Source: an uncultured Alphaproteobacteria bacterium (lineage in GTDB: Bacteria > Pseudomonadota > Alphaproteobacteria > Rhodobacterales > Rhodobacteraceae). From it: a stretch of DNA of 64,000 nt. Location of the stretch: the NCBI GenBank assembly GCA_902570265.1, contig CACFXF010000008.1:1-64000 (forward strand), read 5' to 3'. Of this stretch, positions 42,322-51,714 are shown in pieces. The notes beneath the pieces are model-generated. The model did no database searches. It was not told the origin of the DNA and was given only the letters and a program-made list of their open reading frames with translations. The position numbers were made by a program, and so were the translations under genes. Each line of letters starts with the position of its first letter. Positions within the stretch are counted from its first letter, which is position 1.

Positions 42322-43080
42322 TTAAGTTGCATAATCACTTCCTTCTTTATCTAAAATCAACTTAATTTCATTAAAATGATTACTGTCATCTCCAGAAAAA
42401 TTATCAATCTGACGAGCTACTTTTTCTGCAATTTCATCCGATATTATCCTAAGTGGTTTGCCAGTTTGCAAAGCTAAAATATATGTTTTACAGGCTCTCT
42501 CAAAATAATACATCCGGTCAAATGCATCTGCTACCGAATTGCCAATCACTAATATTCCATGATTACCCATTATAAGTACCTTCACTTTTGGATCACTCAT
42601 TAGTTGGGCACAGCGCTTTCCTTCACTTTCAAAAGCTAAACCACCGTAATCTTCATCAATTACATAACGATTGAAAAACATTGCAGAATTTTGATCTACT
42701 GGAAGTAATTTGCTATCTGCTAAAGATGCAAGAACTGTTGCATAAGTTGAGTGGATATGGAGTGCACAAACTGCATGCTTGCAATATTTATGGACTGAGG
42801 AATGTAACCCCCAAGCTGTAGCATCAGGTGCACCAGGGCGGCTGAGTACAGATTTATCATCCCATTGTAATTCTAATAAATCAGACGCTTTAATATTAGA
42901 GAAATGTTTTTGATTTGGGTTGATAAGAAAAGTTTTCTGTTCTTCATCTACTATTAAAGAAAAATGATTGGCTACTGCTTCGTGCATATCTAATCTGGAT
43001 GTCCATCGAAATGCGGCAGCTAAATCAACTCTTTTCTGCCAGTGGTCATTCTTTTTTTGTGGAAGAGCTGTTACAGGCAT
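42322..43080 (-). CDS. Class II aldolase/adducin-family protein
   Basis: A 252-residue protein of the fuculose-phosphate aldolase family. Zinc ligands His108 and His110 appear in CALHIHSTYATVLASL, and a later conserved His in IMGNHGILVIG. WTSRLDMHEAVANHFSLIVD and FLINPNQKHFSNIKASDLLEL are typical of the adducin-like, non-kinase-linked branch common in marine bacteria. Members cleave or decarboxylate 2-hydroxy or sugar-phosphate substrates; many have unknown roles. It lies about 35 bases upstream of the deaminase in the same direction. A link to pentose salvage from imported nucleosides is possible, but no phosphorylase or isomerase gene is present. Confidence 0.85.
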   Translation of the reverse strand: MPVTALPQKKNDHWQKRVDLAAAFRWTSRLDMHEAVANHFSLIVDEEQKTFLINPNQKHFSNIKASDLLELQWDDKSVLSRPGAPDATAWGLHSSVHKYCKHAVCALHIHSTYATVLASLADSKLLPVDQNSAMFFNRYVIDEDYGGLAFESEGKRCAQLMSDPKVKVLIMGNHGILVIGNSVADAFDRMYYFERACKTYILALQTGKPLRIISDEIAEKVARQIDNFSGDDSNHFNEIKLILDKEGSDYAT

Positions 43081-43178
43081 TATAAGTCCTTATTGCAAAT
43101 TTAAAAAATAAAAAAACTAATTAATGTTACCAAAAAAACTTTCAAATAAAAACATAAAAAAATTCAAATCATAATTAT

Positions 43179-44840
43179 TCATCGGTCACTTTTTTCCCAA
43201 TTACTATTTATCCAAGGTTCAAAATTTGACTTTGGTAACATACCTTTTCCTTTAATATGATCTGATGCTTTTTCAGCTAACATTATAGTGGGTCCATTTA
43301 AATTTCCATTTGTAATATTAGGAAAAATTGAACTATCTACTACTCTAAGTTTCTTCACACCTATTACATTACATTTTTCATCTACTACGGCTAAAGGATC
43401 ACTTGCTGAACCCATTTTACACGTGCCACAAGGATGGTAAGCACTTTCCACATGTTCTCTAATAAAATTATCAATTTCCTCATTAGTATTACAATTTTCA
43501 CCTGGTTGAATTTCTTTTCCTCTAAATTCCTCAAAAGCTTTTTGATTGAAGATTTCTCTCGTAATTCTAACACAATGTCTAAAATCAATCCAATCTTGTT
43601 CATGAGACATGTAATTAAATTTAATAGAAGGTGGTATATTAATGTCATTTGATTTAAGACTAATCTTACCCCTAGACGAGGAGCGCATTGGTCCTACATG
43701 TGCCTGCCAACTATGAGAAGAAGCAGAAGTTTTTCCATCGTATCTTACTGCTAGTGGTAAAAAATGAAATTGAATATTAGGATATTCCACCCCTGTCCTA
43801 GATCTAATAAAAGCAGCACTTTCAAAATGATTAGATGTCCCATGCCCTTTTTTTGTAATCAGCCATTCTAAACCAATTTTAGCTTTTGAAATCAAATTCC
43901 AGTATTTATAAAGGGTTATTGGCTTTAGACATTCTTGCTGAATATAAACTTCCAGGTGATCTTGTAGATTTAGCCCAACACCCTTTCGATTGACTATAGG
44001 ATTTATACCTAATTCTTTCAATTCATCTGCAGGACCTACTCCAGACAATAACAATAATCGAGGAGAATTTATAGAAGAAGCAGATATGATAATTTCTTTC
44101 TTAGCAAAATATTTTTTTATATTACCTTTTACATTGACTTCTACTCCTACCGCTTTTAACCCATCAAAAACTATCCTTTCAACAAAACACCTTTGAAGCT
44201 TTAGATTATTCCTTTTTAATGCTGGTTTCAAATATGCGTTAGCAGCTGACCACCTTCTTCCTTTATAGATGGTTTGTTCCATAATACCAAAACCCTCTTG
44301 CTTAAAACCATTATAGTCTGATGTAATTTCAAAACCGGCTTGGTTGCCAGCTTTTACAAAAGCTTTGTATAATGGATTTGTATGCTCTCCTCTAGAGATA
44401 TGAAGGGGACCTGAAAAACCACGGTATTTTTCTGATTCATCATCAATGTCACCATGCCAAGTTTCCATTTTTTTAAAATAGGGTAAAACGTCAGAATAAG
44501 ACCATCCTCTTGCTCCGGACTGTGCCCAATTATCAAAATCTCTAGCATGACCACGAACAAATACCATACCATTTATTGAAGAAGACCCCCCAATAACATT
44601 ACCTCTCGGTGTAGCTAATCTTCGATTATTCAAATTAGGTTCAGGGTCGGAATTAAATCCCCAATCATATTTTTTCATGTTCATAGGATAAGATAGTGCA
44701 GCTGGCATTTGAATCAAAGGACTCAAGTCAGATCCCCCATTTTCAAGCAATAAAATTTTATCGTTATTATCTTCGGAAAGCCTATTTCCTAAAACACAGC
44801 CAGCAGAACCTGCCCCGATTATGATAAAGTCAGCCTCCAA
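43179..44840 (-). CDS. GMC-family FAD oxidoreductase (choline dehydrogenase-like)
   Basis: A 553-residue flavoprotein with the GMC signature. [20 protein letters not shown] at 4-23 binds [22 protein letters not shown] near 79-97 is GMC signature 1, and [18 protein letters not shown] is signature 2. The catalytic pair is His in [12 protein letters not shown] and Asn in [19 protein letters not shown]. The protein is closest to choline/alcohol dehydrogenases without a signal peptide. The alcohol substrate is unknown. It heads the minus strand and lies divergent from the FAD oxidase at 44922, with about 80 bases between them. Confidence 0.88.
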   Translation of the reverse strand: MEADFIIIGAGSAGCVLGNRLSEDNNDKILLLENGGSDLSPLIQMPAALSYPMNMKKYDWGFNSDPEPNLNNRRLATPRGNVIGGSSSINGMVFVRGHARDFDNWAQSGARGWSYSDVLPYFKKMETWHGDIDDESEKYRGFSGPLHISRGEHTNPLYKAFVKAGNQAGFEITSDYNGFKQEGFGIMEQTIYKGRRWSAANAYLKPALKRNNLKLQRCFVERIVFDGLKAVGVEVNVKGNIKKYFAKKEIIISASSINSPRLLLLSGVGPADELKELGINPIVNRKGVGLNLQDHLEVYIQQECLKPITLYKYWNLISKAKIGLEWLITKKGHGTSNHFESAAFIRSRTGVEYPNIQFHFLPLAVRYDGKTSASSHSWQAHVGPMRSSSRGKISLKSNDINIPPSIKFNYMSHEQDWIDFRHCVRITREIFNQKAFEEFRGKEIQPGENCNTNEEIDNFIREHVESAYHPCGTCKMGSASDPLAVVDEKCNVIGVKKLRVVDSSIFPNITNGNLNGPTIMLAEKASDHIKGKGMLPKSNFEPWINSNWEKSDR

Positions 44841-44921
44841 TAAAATTTACTCCAATAAATAGTTTAAAAATCATGGCTATCAATGTATTAATTAAATCAG
44901 AAATCACTTTTAAATATAATA

Positions 44922-46136
44922 ATGAAACTTAATAAAACAGAATATGACCCAAAACTCAATTCTTATGAAGTAGTTATTGCAGGTGGAGCAATGATTGGCA
45001 CAGCAATAGCTTGGTTTCTCATCTCAAATAGAGATTTTAATGGGAAAATATTAGTAGTTGAGAAAGATCCAACGTTAGAATTTTCAAGTACTTCACGCAC
45101 AAATAATAGTATAAGACAACAGTTTTCAAACAGACTAAATATAGAAATTTCAAAATTTTCTTCTAATTACATTCTGAATTTTAAATCATATATGGAAAAC
45201 GACGAAAGAATACCTGAAATAATGTTCAAAAAAATAGGCTATTTATATTTAGCCGATGATATAAAAAAATTAAACCTATTGAAGCAAAATCAAAAACTAC
45301 AAAACTCTCTAAACATTCCGACTAAAATTTATGATCAAAACTCATTATTAGAAAAATTTCCATATCTTAATGTTAAAAACCTTATTGGCGGAAGTTACAA
45401 TAATTACAATGAAGGATACTTTGACTCAAATACAATTTTTAATTGGTGGAAAAAAAAAGCAGCTGAAAAAGGTGTTGAATTCATTAAAAATGAAGTAACT
45501 GAAATAGCTTTAGATTCAAATAAAATTAATGCTATAACTCTTAAAGATGGATCAAAATTGAAAATAGGAAGTTTTGTAAATGCGACAGGTACAAAAGCAT
45601 CAACTTTTGATAAAACTCATTTTCTTAGAATCCCAGTTGAACCAAGAAAAAGATATACTTTTATTTTTAAAACTGAAGCTAAAATAAACAATTCTGTACC
45701 ACTTATAATAGATCCAACAGGAATTCATTTTCGATCAGATGGCAATTATTTTTTGTGTGGCTGTGCACCCGAATTTGATAACACAGCAGCTTATGATGAT
45801 TTTACAATTGATTATGAATTATGGGAAGAAAAAATATGGCCAATTTTGGCAAATAGAATTCCTGACTTTGAACGAATAAAGTTAGTAAATGCATGGGCAG
45901 GACATTACGCTTTTAATACTTTTGATCAAAATGGTATAATTGGACCACATCCAGAATTCATAAATTTTTATTTTGCTAATGGATTTTCAGGACATGGACT
46001 ACAACAAAGTCCTGCTGTTGGTAGAGCATTGAGTGAAAAAATTATATATAAAAAATACAGAACTTTAAATCTAAAACCATTAAGCCCAGAAAGATTAATT
46101 GAAAAAAAACCTTTTTTGGAGAAAGCAATCATATAA
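44922..46136 (+). CDS. DAO-family FAD-dependent oxidoreductase
   Basis: A 404-residue D-amino-acid-oxidase-like flavoprotein. The dinucleotide-binding motif is EVVIAGGAMIGTAIAWFLIS near 15-34, then FSSTSRTNNSIRQQFSN and the C-terminal YFANGFSGHGLQQSPAVGRALSE, which is typical of sarcosine/glycine oxidase-like enzymes. It resembles FAD-dependent oxidoreductases annotated as FOXRED1-like. The substrate is probably an N-methylated or secondary amine acid. The next gene begins directly after its TAA, so the two are co-translated. Confidence 0.83.
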   Translation: MKLNKTEYDPKLNSYEVVIAGGAMIGTAIAWFLISNRDFNGKILVVEKDPTLEFSSTSRTNNSIRQQFSNRLNIEISKFSSNYILNFKSYMENDERIPEIMFKKIGYLYLADDIKKLNLLKQNQKLQNSLNIPTKIYDQNSLLEKFPYLNVKNLIGGSYNNYNEGYFDSNTIFNWWKKKAAEKGVEFIKNEVTEIALDSNKINAITLKDGSKLKIGSFVNATGTKASTFDKTHFLRIPVEPRKRYTFIFKTEAKINNSVPLIIDPTGIHFRSDGNYFLCGCAPEFDNTAAYDDFTIDYELWEEKIWPILANRIPDFERIKLVNAWAGHYAFNTFDQNGIIGPHPEFINFYFANGFSGHGLQQSPAVGRALSEKIIYKKYRTLNLKPLSPERLIEKKPFLEKAII

Positions 46137-46982
46137 ATGAAGAAGTATAATAAAATAGTGCTAACTGGGGCATCAGGAAGACTCGGATCATATTTAAGAG
46201 AACCTCTTTCTAGAATTTCAAAAAAATTGGTTTCGACTGATAAAGATGATATTGGAAAAACACTTAAGAATGAGGTTTTTAAAAAAATTAGACTCGAAAA
46301 TTTCAATCAAGTAAATAAAATCTTAAAAAAGGCTGATGTAATAGTTCATTTTGGAGCATATTCAAATGAAGGACCTTTTCAAGAAATATTAGAAGCTAAT
46401 ATTTTAGGTGCTTATAACATATGGAAATCTGCCAAAAAGCATAAAATAAAAAGAATTATCTTTGCTAGTTCAATACATTCTGTAGGAATGTATCAAGTTG
46501 ACCAAAATATAAATCATAAGGTTATGCATAAACCCGATACTTTTTACGGTCTTTCAAAAAGTTTTGGTGAAAATCTTGCACAAATGTACTGGGATAAATG
46601 TGGAATTGAGTGCCTTTGTATTAGAATTTTATCTTGTGCCAAAGTTACTTCAAAAAGGTCTTTAAGTACTTGGCTGTCATATGATGACCTAATTCGTATA
46701 GTTATCCAATCCATCAAAATTAAAAAATTGGGATTTGAAATTATTTATGGTGTTTCAAAAAATAAACGCTCAGCAATAGATAATACAAATGCAATAAAAA
46801 AACTTAAGATGAAAATTAAAGATAATGCAGAAAAGTTTTCTAATAAATTAGCAAAAAATTTAGATATGAAAAAAGATAATCCAGGGGATCGATATCTAGG
46901 TGGCCCTTTTTCAGTTGCAAAGCTAGAAAGTGATGCAATGTCATCTATGAAAATAATTAATGACAAGAAAACAATAAGTTAA
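46137..46982 (+). CDS. NAD-dependent epimerase/dehydratase-family protein
   Basis: A 281-residue extended short-chain dehydrogenase. GASGRLGSYLREPL at 10-23 binds NAD, and Tyr and Lys of YGLSKSFGENLAQMYWDKCGIECLCIRI form the catalytic pair. ASSIHSVGMY matches the S-S-x-x-x-Y-G stretch of uronate dehydrogenases, which oxidise galacturonate or glucuronate, so that activity is plausible. It follows the FAD oxidoreductase with no gap and runs tail to tail with moeA with three bases between stops. Confidence 0.82.
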   Translation: MKKYNKIVLTGASGRLGSYLREPLSRISKKLVSTDKDDIGKTLKNEVFKKIRLENFNQVNKILKKADVIVHFGAYSNEGPFQEILEANILGAYNIWKSAKKHKIKRIIFASSIHSVGMYQVDQNINHKVMHKPDTFYGLSKSFGENLAQMYWDKCGIECLCIRILSCAKVTSKRSLSTWLSYDDLIRIVIQSIKIKKLGFEIIYGVSKNKRSAIDNTNAIKKLKMKIKDNAEKFSNKLAKNLDMKKDNPGDRYLGGPFSVAKLESDAMSSMKIINDKKTIS

Positions 46983-46985
46983 TCT

Positions 46986-48251
46986 TTAAATCCCATAGCT
47001 TGAATACGCAATAAAATTAACCCTATCACCTTTATTTATTTCCATAGCTTCTTCAGATAATTCTACAAGACCACTAGACCAACTCAATCCAGAAATTCTA
47101 CCAGATCCTTCAGATTTAAAGACATCAATCATTCCATTATTATTAATTCTAGCACGTAAATATTCTTTTCTTCCAGCACGCTTTTTTTTAATAAAATTTG
47201 AAGGAACTTGAAATTTTACTGGTTCTCTCCATCCTGCACCTCCCATGAGTGACATTGAAGGATAAAAAAATAGGAGCGTACAAACAAAGGCGGCAACCGG
47301 GTTTCCTGGCAACCCAAAAATCGGCATTTTATTCCAGAGTCCTAAACTTAAAGGTCTTCCTGGCTTTATGGCAATCCGCCATTCAAAAAGCTTTCCTTCA
47401 TCTTTTATCATTTGAGATAGAAAATCTGCATTTCCCGAAGAAGCACCACCAGAAGTAAGAAGTACATCACATTTTTTTGATGCATAATTTAATTTATATT
47501 TTAATTTATCATAATTATCCTTCTCGACACCCAAATCTATTATCTCACAGCCCCATTTAGACAATAAGGACGACAATAAGGGACGATTACAGTCAAAAAT
47601 CATTCCTTCTGATAATTTTTTTATATCAATTGAAGAATCTAATATTTCATCACCAGTTGATAATATACCAACTTTTAAAGGTTCATAAACACTTATATAT
47701 TTTACTCCAGCAGCAACGAGCAAAGCTAAATCCTGAGTTTTAATTCTATGACCTTTATTAAAAAGTAAATCTCCCTTTTTAACATCTTCCCCGGCTAACC
47801 TGGTATTACTTCCTTTTTCTAATTTACCCCTAAAAAATATTTGGTCGTTATTTAAAGTTACGTCTTCATTCAATACAACTGTGTTTACGCCTTTCGGTAG
47901 CTTTGCTCCTGTCATAATCCTTATTGCATAATTATGAGGAACAATATCAACGAAATTTGTACCTGCATAAGCTACTTTAGGTAGTAGGGTAAATCTATTT
48001 TCATCTGACAGATTTTCACAATGAAATCCATATCCATCTACTGCTGAATTTGAAAAGTTTGGGTTTGAAATAAGTGCATAAATTGGTTGAGAAATTATGA
48101 AGTCTAATGATTTTTCTGAGGGTATAAATTTCTCTTTTGGTAGGATTGAAAGCCCATTTTTTAATTTTTCTAATGCAGTATCAACAGGGCACCAGTCAAT
48201 CCCTTTGGGTAAGGCAAAGCAATCATCTTTAATTTTACTATTCTTACTCAT
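46986..48251 (-). CDS. moeA: Molybdopterin molybdotransferase
   Basis: A 421-residue MoeA that inserts molybdenum (or tungsten) into adenylated molybdopterin. Motifs are PNFSNSAVDGYGFHCENL in domain 1, IRIMTGAKLPKGVNTVVLNED, KVGILSTGDEIL, MIFDCNRPLLSSLL, DVLLTSGGASSGNADFL and FGLPGNPVAAFVCTLLF. It overlaps the upstream mobB gene by four bases, forming a mobA-mobB-moeA operon on the minus strand. It is 27 kb from fdhA but serves the same cofactor. Length is normal. Confidence 0.93.
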   Translation of the reverse strand: MSKNSKIKDDCFALPKGIDWCPVDTALEKLKNGLSILPKEKFIPSEKSLDFIISQPIYALISNPNFSNSAVDGYGFHCENLSDENRFTLLPKVAYAGTNFVDIVPHNYAIRIMTGAKLPKGVNTVVLNEDVTLNNDQIFFRGKLEKGSNTRLAGEDVKKGDLLFNKGHRIKTQDLALLVAAGVKYISVYEPLKVGILSTGDEILDSSIDIKKLSEGMIFDCNRPLLSSLLSKWGCEIIDLGVEKDNYDKLKYKLNYASKKCDVLLTSGGASSGNADFLSQMIKDEGKLFEWRIAIKPGRPLSLGLWNKMPIFGLPGNPVAAFVCTLLFFYPSMSLMGGAGWREPVKFQVPSNFIKKKRAGRKEYLRARINNNGMIDVFKSEGSGRISGLSWSSGLVELSEEAMEINKGDRVNFIAYSSYGI

Positions 48252-48754
48252 TTTAAACCAACTTTTTTAAGAATAAAATTGGCTATTTTTGAAATTTCAT
48301 CAAGATGAAAAATGGGTAATGAAACATCTAAAATTTTATAATCTGCAGCAATTGCTAAAACATTTTCATCAGACATATGTATGGGTATTTTCTTATTCTC
48401 TCCCCTAATCACCTCAATTTTATTATGCCCCTCCTCTTTAAAACCCTCAACTAAAATCAAATCAGTTGGAGCTATTCTATTAAGTAAGAAATCAAAATCT
48501 TTTTCAGGCTCATCCATTAATTCATGAATAAGTGCCCATCTTTTTCTTGATGCTAGTACTACTTCTTTTGCTCCTGCCTTTCGATGTCTAAAACTATCTG
48601 TACCCTCATGATCAATATCAAAAGAATGATGAGCATGTTTTATAGTTGATACTTGATATCCTTGACCAGTTATGTTCTTAACTAAATTTTCAACTAAGGT
48701 TGTTTTCCCAGAGTTCTTCCAACCAACTATTCCAAAAACATTTTTATATTTCAT
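48248..48754 (-). CDS. mobB: Molybdopterin-guanine dinucleotide biosynthesis protein B
   Basis: A 168-residue GTPase. Walker A is WKNSGKTTLVENLVKN near 12-27; STIKHAHHSFDIDHEGTDSFRHRKAGAKEVVLAS is the family's central stretch; LVEGFKEEGHNKIEVIR near 118-134 is its hallmark. It assists MobA in forming the guanine dinucleotide form of the cofactor. It overlaps mobA and moeA by four bases each, so all three are translated together. Confidence 0.92.
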   Translation of the reverse strand: MKYKNVFGIVGWKNSGKTTLVENLVKNITGQGYQVSTIKHAHHSFDIDHEGTDSFRHRKAGAKEVVLASRKRWALIHELMDEPEKDFDFLLNRIAPTDLILVEGFKEEGHNKIEVIRGENKKIPIHMSDENVLAIAADYKILDVSLPIFHLDEISKIANFILKKVGLK

Positions 48755-49383
48755 AAATGACCTTTTTTTAATCTATATTTTGCTTTTTCCAAATCGTCTG
48801 GAGTATTTATATTAAAAAATGGATCAGCTATTTCATTATTAATGTCAAAATAACAATAATCACATTTAAATTTCTTAGCCCATGACATTATTTTACGTGT
48901 GTCATTCGCAAGTCCCTTTCTTAAATCATCCTTAAGACCTACTTCCCATATACCAAATGTAGGATGCCTAAATATATTATCAGTATTCATTATTCTTGAT
49001 GCAGCAATTCCAATATTCAGTTTTTGATCTTTAACCATTGAATATAATCTATTAATAAAATCATCTGGTAAAAAAGGAGTGTCTGCAGCTACAGTTGCTA
49101 TATATTTATATTCTTTTTTGAATGCCCATTCCATTCCCGCTAATATACCTGAAAGTGGTCCTAGATAACCTTTCATACTATCCGGAATAATTGGAAGTTC
49201 ATAATTTGGAAATCTAGAAATGTCTCCATTAATATTTATGGCTAAAGAACTTACTTGTGGTGAAATTTTGTCAATAACCCTTTGAATAATACTTTTTTCA
49301 CCTAACTTAAGTAAACCCTTATCACCACCCCCCATTCTTCGAGAAAGTCCACCAGCTAATATTATTCCAGGAATATCAGTCAT
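48751..49383 (-). CDS. mobA: Molybdenum cofactor guanylyltransferase
   Basis: A 210-residue nucleotidyltransferase that joins GMP to molybdopterin to make the bis-MGD cofactor of formate dehydrogenase. IILAGGLSRRMGGGDKGLLKLG at the N-terminus binds GTP, and ATVAADTPFLPDDFINRLY holds the Mg-binding Asp. FNINTPDDLEKAKYRL ends the family pattern. It is downstream of fdhD by about 20 bases, so fdhD-mobA-mobB-moeA looks like one operon dedicated to formate dehydrogenase cofactor. Confidence 0.93.
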   Translation of the reverse strand: MTDIPGIILAGGLSRRMGGGDKGLLKLGEKSIIQRVIDKISPQVSSLAININGDISRFPNYELPIIPDSMKGYLGPLSGILAGMEWAFKKEYKYIATVAADTPFLPDDFINRLYSMVKDQKLNIGIAASRIMNTDNIFRHPTFGIWEVGLKDDLRKGLANDTRKIMSWAKKFKCDYCYFDINNEIADPFFNINTPDDLEKAKYRLKKGHL

Positions 49384-49403
49384 ATTTTTTTCCAGTGTTG
49401 AAG

Positions 49404-50249
49404 TTAATCTTTAGAACTTATATCAACATCATAAATGAGACGATTTTCTCCACTTAAACAAACAAATCTTTTTCCTCTCAACCTGCCAATTAAGGTCATA
49501 TTAGTTAATTTTGCTAACTCAACTCCCCACGCAGTAAAACCAGATCTAGATACTAATGCAGGGATTCCCATATTTGCGCACTTAACTACCATTTCGGATG
49601 TTAATCTTCCAGTAGTATATAAAATTTTGTCTTCAGGGTTAGTTTTTGTACTAAATAACCACCCCGCAACTTTATCGACAGCATTATGTCTTCCAACATC
49701 TTCCATATATATTAAAGGTTTGTTTTCTATACAAAGAACAGTACCATGAATTGCTCCTACTTCTAAATAAAGGCTATTTATTTGATTTATTGCTTTTGTT
49801 AAATCATACAACCAAGAGATTTTTATTTCACTTTCTGGTAGTATAATTTCTTCTACACTTTCCATCATATCACCAAAGACTGTACCAACAGCACAACCAC
49901 TGGTTCTAATTTTTTTCTTTATTTTTTGTTCATAATTACTTTCATTTTCTGTTCTGACTACTACTGTTCTCGTTTCATCATCAAAATCAATCCCAGTAAT
50001 CTTTTCATCTTCTTTAATTAATTTTTGATTTTTTAAAAATCCTAACGCCAAATATTTTGGATGATCACCAATAGTCATAGCCGTAACTATTTCTTGAGAA
50101 TTAAGATAGATTGAAAGAGGTCTTTCTTCAATTACATTAATTTCATTTATCTGCCCAAGATGATCCTTTCCCGTTACACTTGACACTAATGTTTTATCTT
50201 CGAGATTAGGACTAATTAACATATTATTTGAATTATTTTTAGTATTCAA
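49404..50249 (-). CDS. fdhD: Formate dehydrogenase accessory sulfurtransferase FdhD, single-cysteine variant
   Basis: A 281-residue protein that transfers sulfur from cysteine desulfurase to the bis-MGD of formate dehydrogenase. EDVGRHNAVDKVAGW, TTGRLTSEMVVKCANMGIPALVSRSGFTAWGVELA and the C-terminal end are typical. The E. coli CGVC active loop (Cys121 and Cys124) is here SGCAVGTVFGD: only the first Cys remains and the second position is Gly. TTG at 50249 with GAGAGAAA upstream is the likely start. The upstream sequence is AT-rich and should hold the promoter for the fdhD-mobA-mobB-moeA run. Confidence 0.92.
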   Translation of the reverse strand: MNTKNNSNNMLISPNLEDKTLVSSVTGKDHLGQINEINVIEERPLSIYLNSQEIVTAMTIGDHPKYLALGFLKNQKLIKEDEKITGIDFDDETRTVVVRTENESNYEQKIKKKIRTSGCAVGTVFGDMMESVEEIILPESEIKISWLYDLTKAINQINSLYLEVGAIHGTVLCIENKPLIYMEDVGRHNAVDKVAGWLFSTKTNPEDKILYTTGRLTSEMVVKCANMGIPALVSRSGFTAWGVELAKLTNMTLIGRLRGKRFVCLSGENRLIYDVDISSKD

Positions 50250-50315
50250 TTTCTCTCACAAAAAAATTTATTTTTTAAAGATATTATGGACTTAATTTAG
50301 TCACAACAAAAAAAA

Positions 50316-51548
50316 CTAATTTTTGTCACTTTCTTTTTTAGATGGGTTTAAAAATTTTCCAAAAATTAATGAAGTTCTAGGTAAATACATATACGGCGTC
50401 TTTTCTGTAACAGATGGTCTAGCCATCATTCTTATTCCGCCAATAATAGAAAGCAAAATATGTACTATAGAAAGAAAAATGAATAGTGAAGCAGGACCAA
50501 AATAATCGATTAAAGTAGAACTTAATAAAGGACTAACAATTGATCCCAAGCCAAAAATAAAAATTAAGGAGGCTGCCAAATCCACATATTTATCTTGTTC
50601 AGCAAAATCGTTCGCATGAGCAGCAGCTACCGAAAAAATTGGAAATGTAGCAAAGCCAAATAAAAAAGAGCATAGGTAAATATAAAGAACGTACTGAGAT
50701 GCAATCAAAGATAGAATGATAGAAATAGTAGCAGCAAAAAGTGACAAAATGATAAGCATCCATCTCCTATCAAATAAATCAGCTAATCGACCAATAGGAA
50801 GTTGTGCAATTAATCCCCCAAATAAGAATACTGTCATTAGAATAGCTATTTCCTCTTTAATTAAACCAATTGCATTTCCATAAACAGGTGCCACCATTCT
50901 TATTGAGGATCCAGTTAAACCAGCAACTACTACTGCTGAAAAAGCTAGTGGAGAAAGTTTAAAAGAAGATATTACTCTTAATCTTGGCGATTTGGGTATA
51001 TCAGGAACTACCCTTGTTGTTAAAGTAAGTGGAAACAAACAAAGGCAGAAAAAAACAGCTATTATATTATAGCTTACAAAAGAAGATGGATCTAAAAAAC
51101 CAATCACAAATTGGGCTATCATTTGAGAACCTAAATCAGCTAATCTATAAACTCCAAATACTGATCCTCTGGACTGTCTATCTACTTTAGAATTTAACCA
51201 TGCTTCTATTACTGTAAAACAACCCGCAATTGTAATCCCATTGCCAATTCTTAGAAAGCTCCAAAAATATGGATCAACAATAATTGGATGCAGCAAACAG
51301 CCAATTACCCCTATTGATGCCAAAACTGTAAAGGTTCGAATATGACCTATTTGTCCCATCAAAATTGGTGTTATCCAACAACCAAACAAAAACCCTAAAA
51401 AGTGTGAGGAACCGAGTAATCCTATCTCAGTATTTGTAAAAGAAGCATTTATTCCAGCTAAAGCATCTAGGGGAGCAATTGCACCATTACCAAGCTGTAG
51501 AAAGATAGTAGAAACTATCAGGGCTAAAAATGATAATAGAAGTCCCAA
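50316..51548 (-). CDS. MFS transporter
   Basis: A 410-residue protein with twelve predicted helices. FLFGCWITPILMGQIGHIRTF and GLIAQLPIGRLADLFDRRWMLI are the family's loop 2-3 motifs of each half; DRQSRGSVFGVYRLADLGSQ lies between. It resembles the MFS group with YcaD-like members. The substrate is unknown. The start is TTG at 51548 with AGGAAAA about 6 bases upstream. It sits between fdhD and the pyrimidine cluster, on the minus strand, and is followed by fdhD after about 65 bases. Confidence 0.8.
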   Translation of the reverse strand: MGLLLSFLALIVSTIFLQLGNGAIAPLDALAGINASFTNTEIGLLGSSHFLGFLFGCWITPILMGQIGHIRTFTVLASIGVIGCLLHPIIVDPYFWSFLRIGNGITIAGCFTVIEAWLNSKVDRQSRGSVFGVYRLADLGSQMIAQFVIGFLDPSSFVSYNIIAVFFCLCLFPLTLTTRVVPDIPKSPRLRVISSFKLSPLAFSAVVVAGLTGSSIRMVAPVYGNAIGLIKEEIAILMTVFLFGGLIAQLPIGRLADLFDRRWMLIILSLFAATISIILSLIASQYVLYIYLCSFLFGFATFPIFSVAAAHANDFAEQDKYVDLAASLIFIFGLGSIVSPLLSSTLIDYFGPASLFIFLSIVHILLSIIGGIRMMARPSVTEKTPYMYLPRTSLIFGKFLNPSKKESDKN

Positions 51549-51671
51549 TTAATTTTTCCTGTTTAAATAAACTTATTTTGATTATTTAAATGCTGAATGA
51601 AACTTTTATGGCTTAGTGTCAATAAAAATAATTACTAAGTAGAAAAACAGTAACTAATTTTTTTTAAAAAA

Positions 51672-51701
51672 AGCAGGAGCAAAGTAATACGTGCTCCTGC
51701 T
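51672..51701 (-). terminator. Terminator after the pyrimidine ABC binding-protein gene
   Basis: A 10-base perfect stem, AGCAGGAGCA at 51672-51681 and TGCTCCTGCT at 51692-51701, with a 10-base loop. On the minus strand it follows the binding-protein stop by about 13 bases and is followed by TTTTTT. It should end the 60687-51715 pyrimidine operon. Confidence 0.87.
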
Positions 51702-51714
51702 ATTAGCTTAAAAT

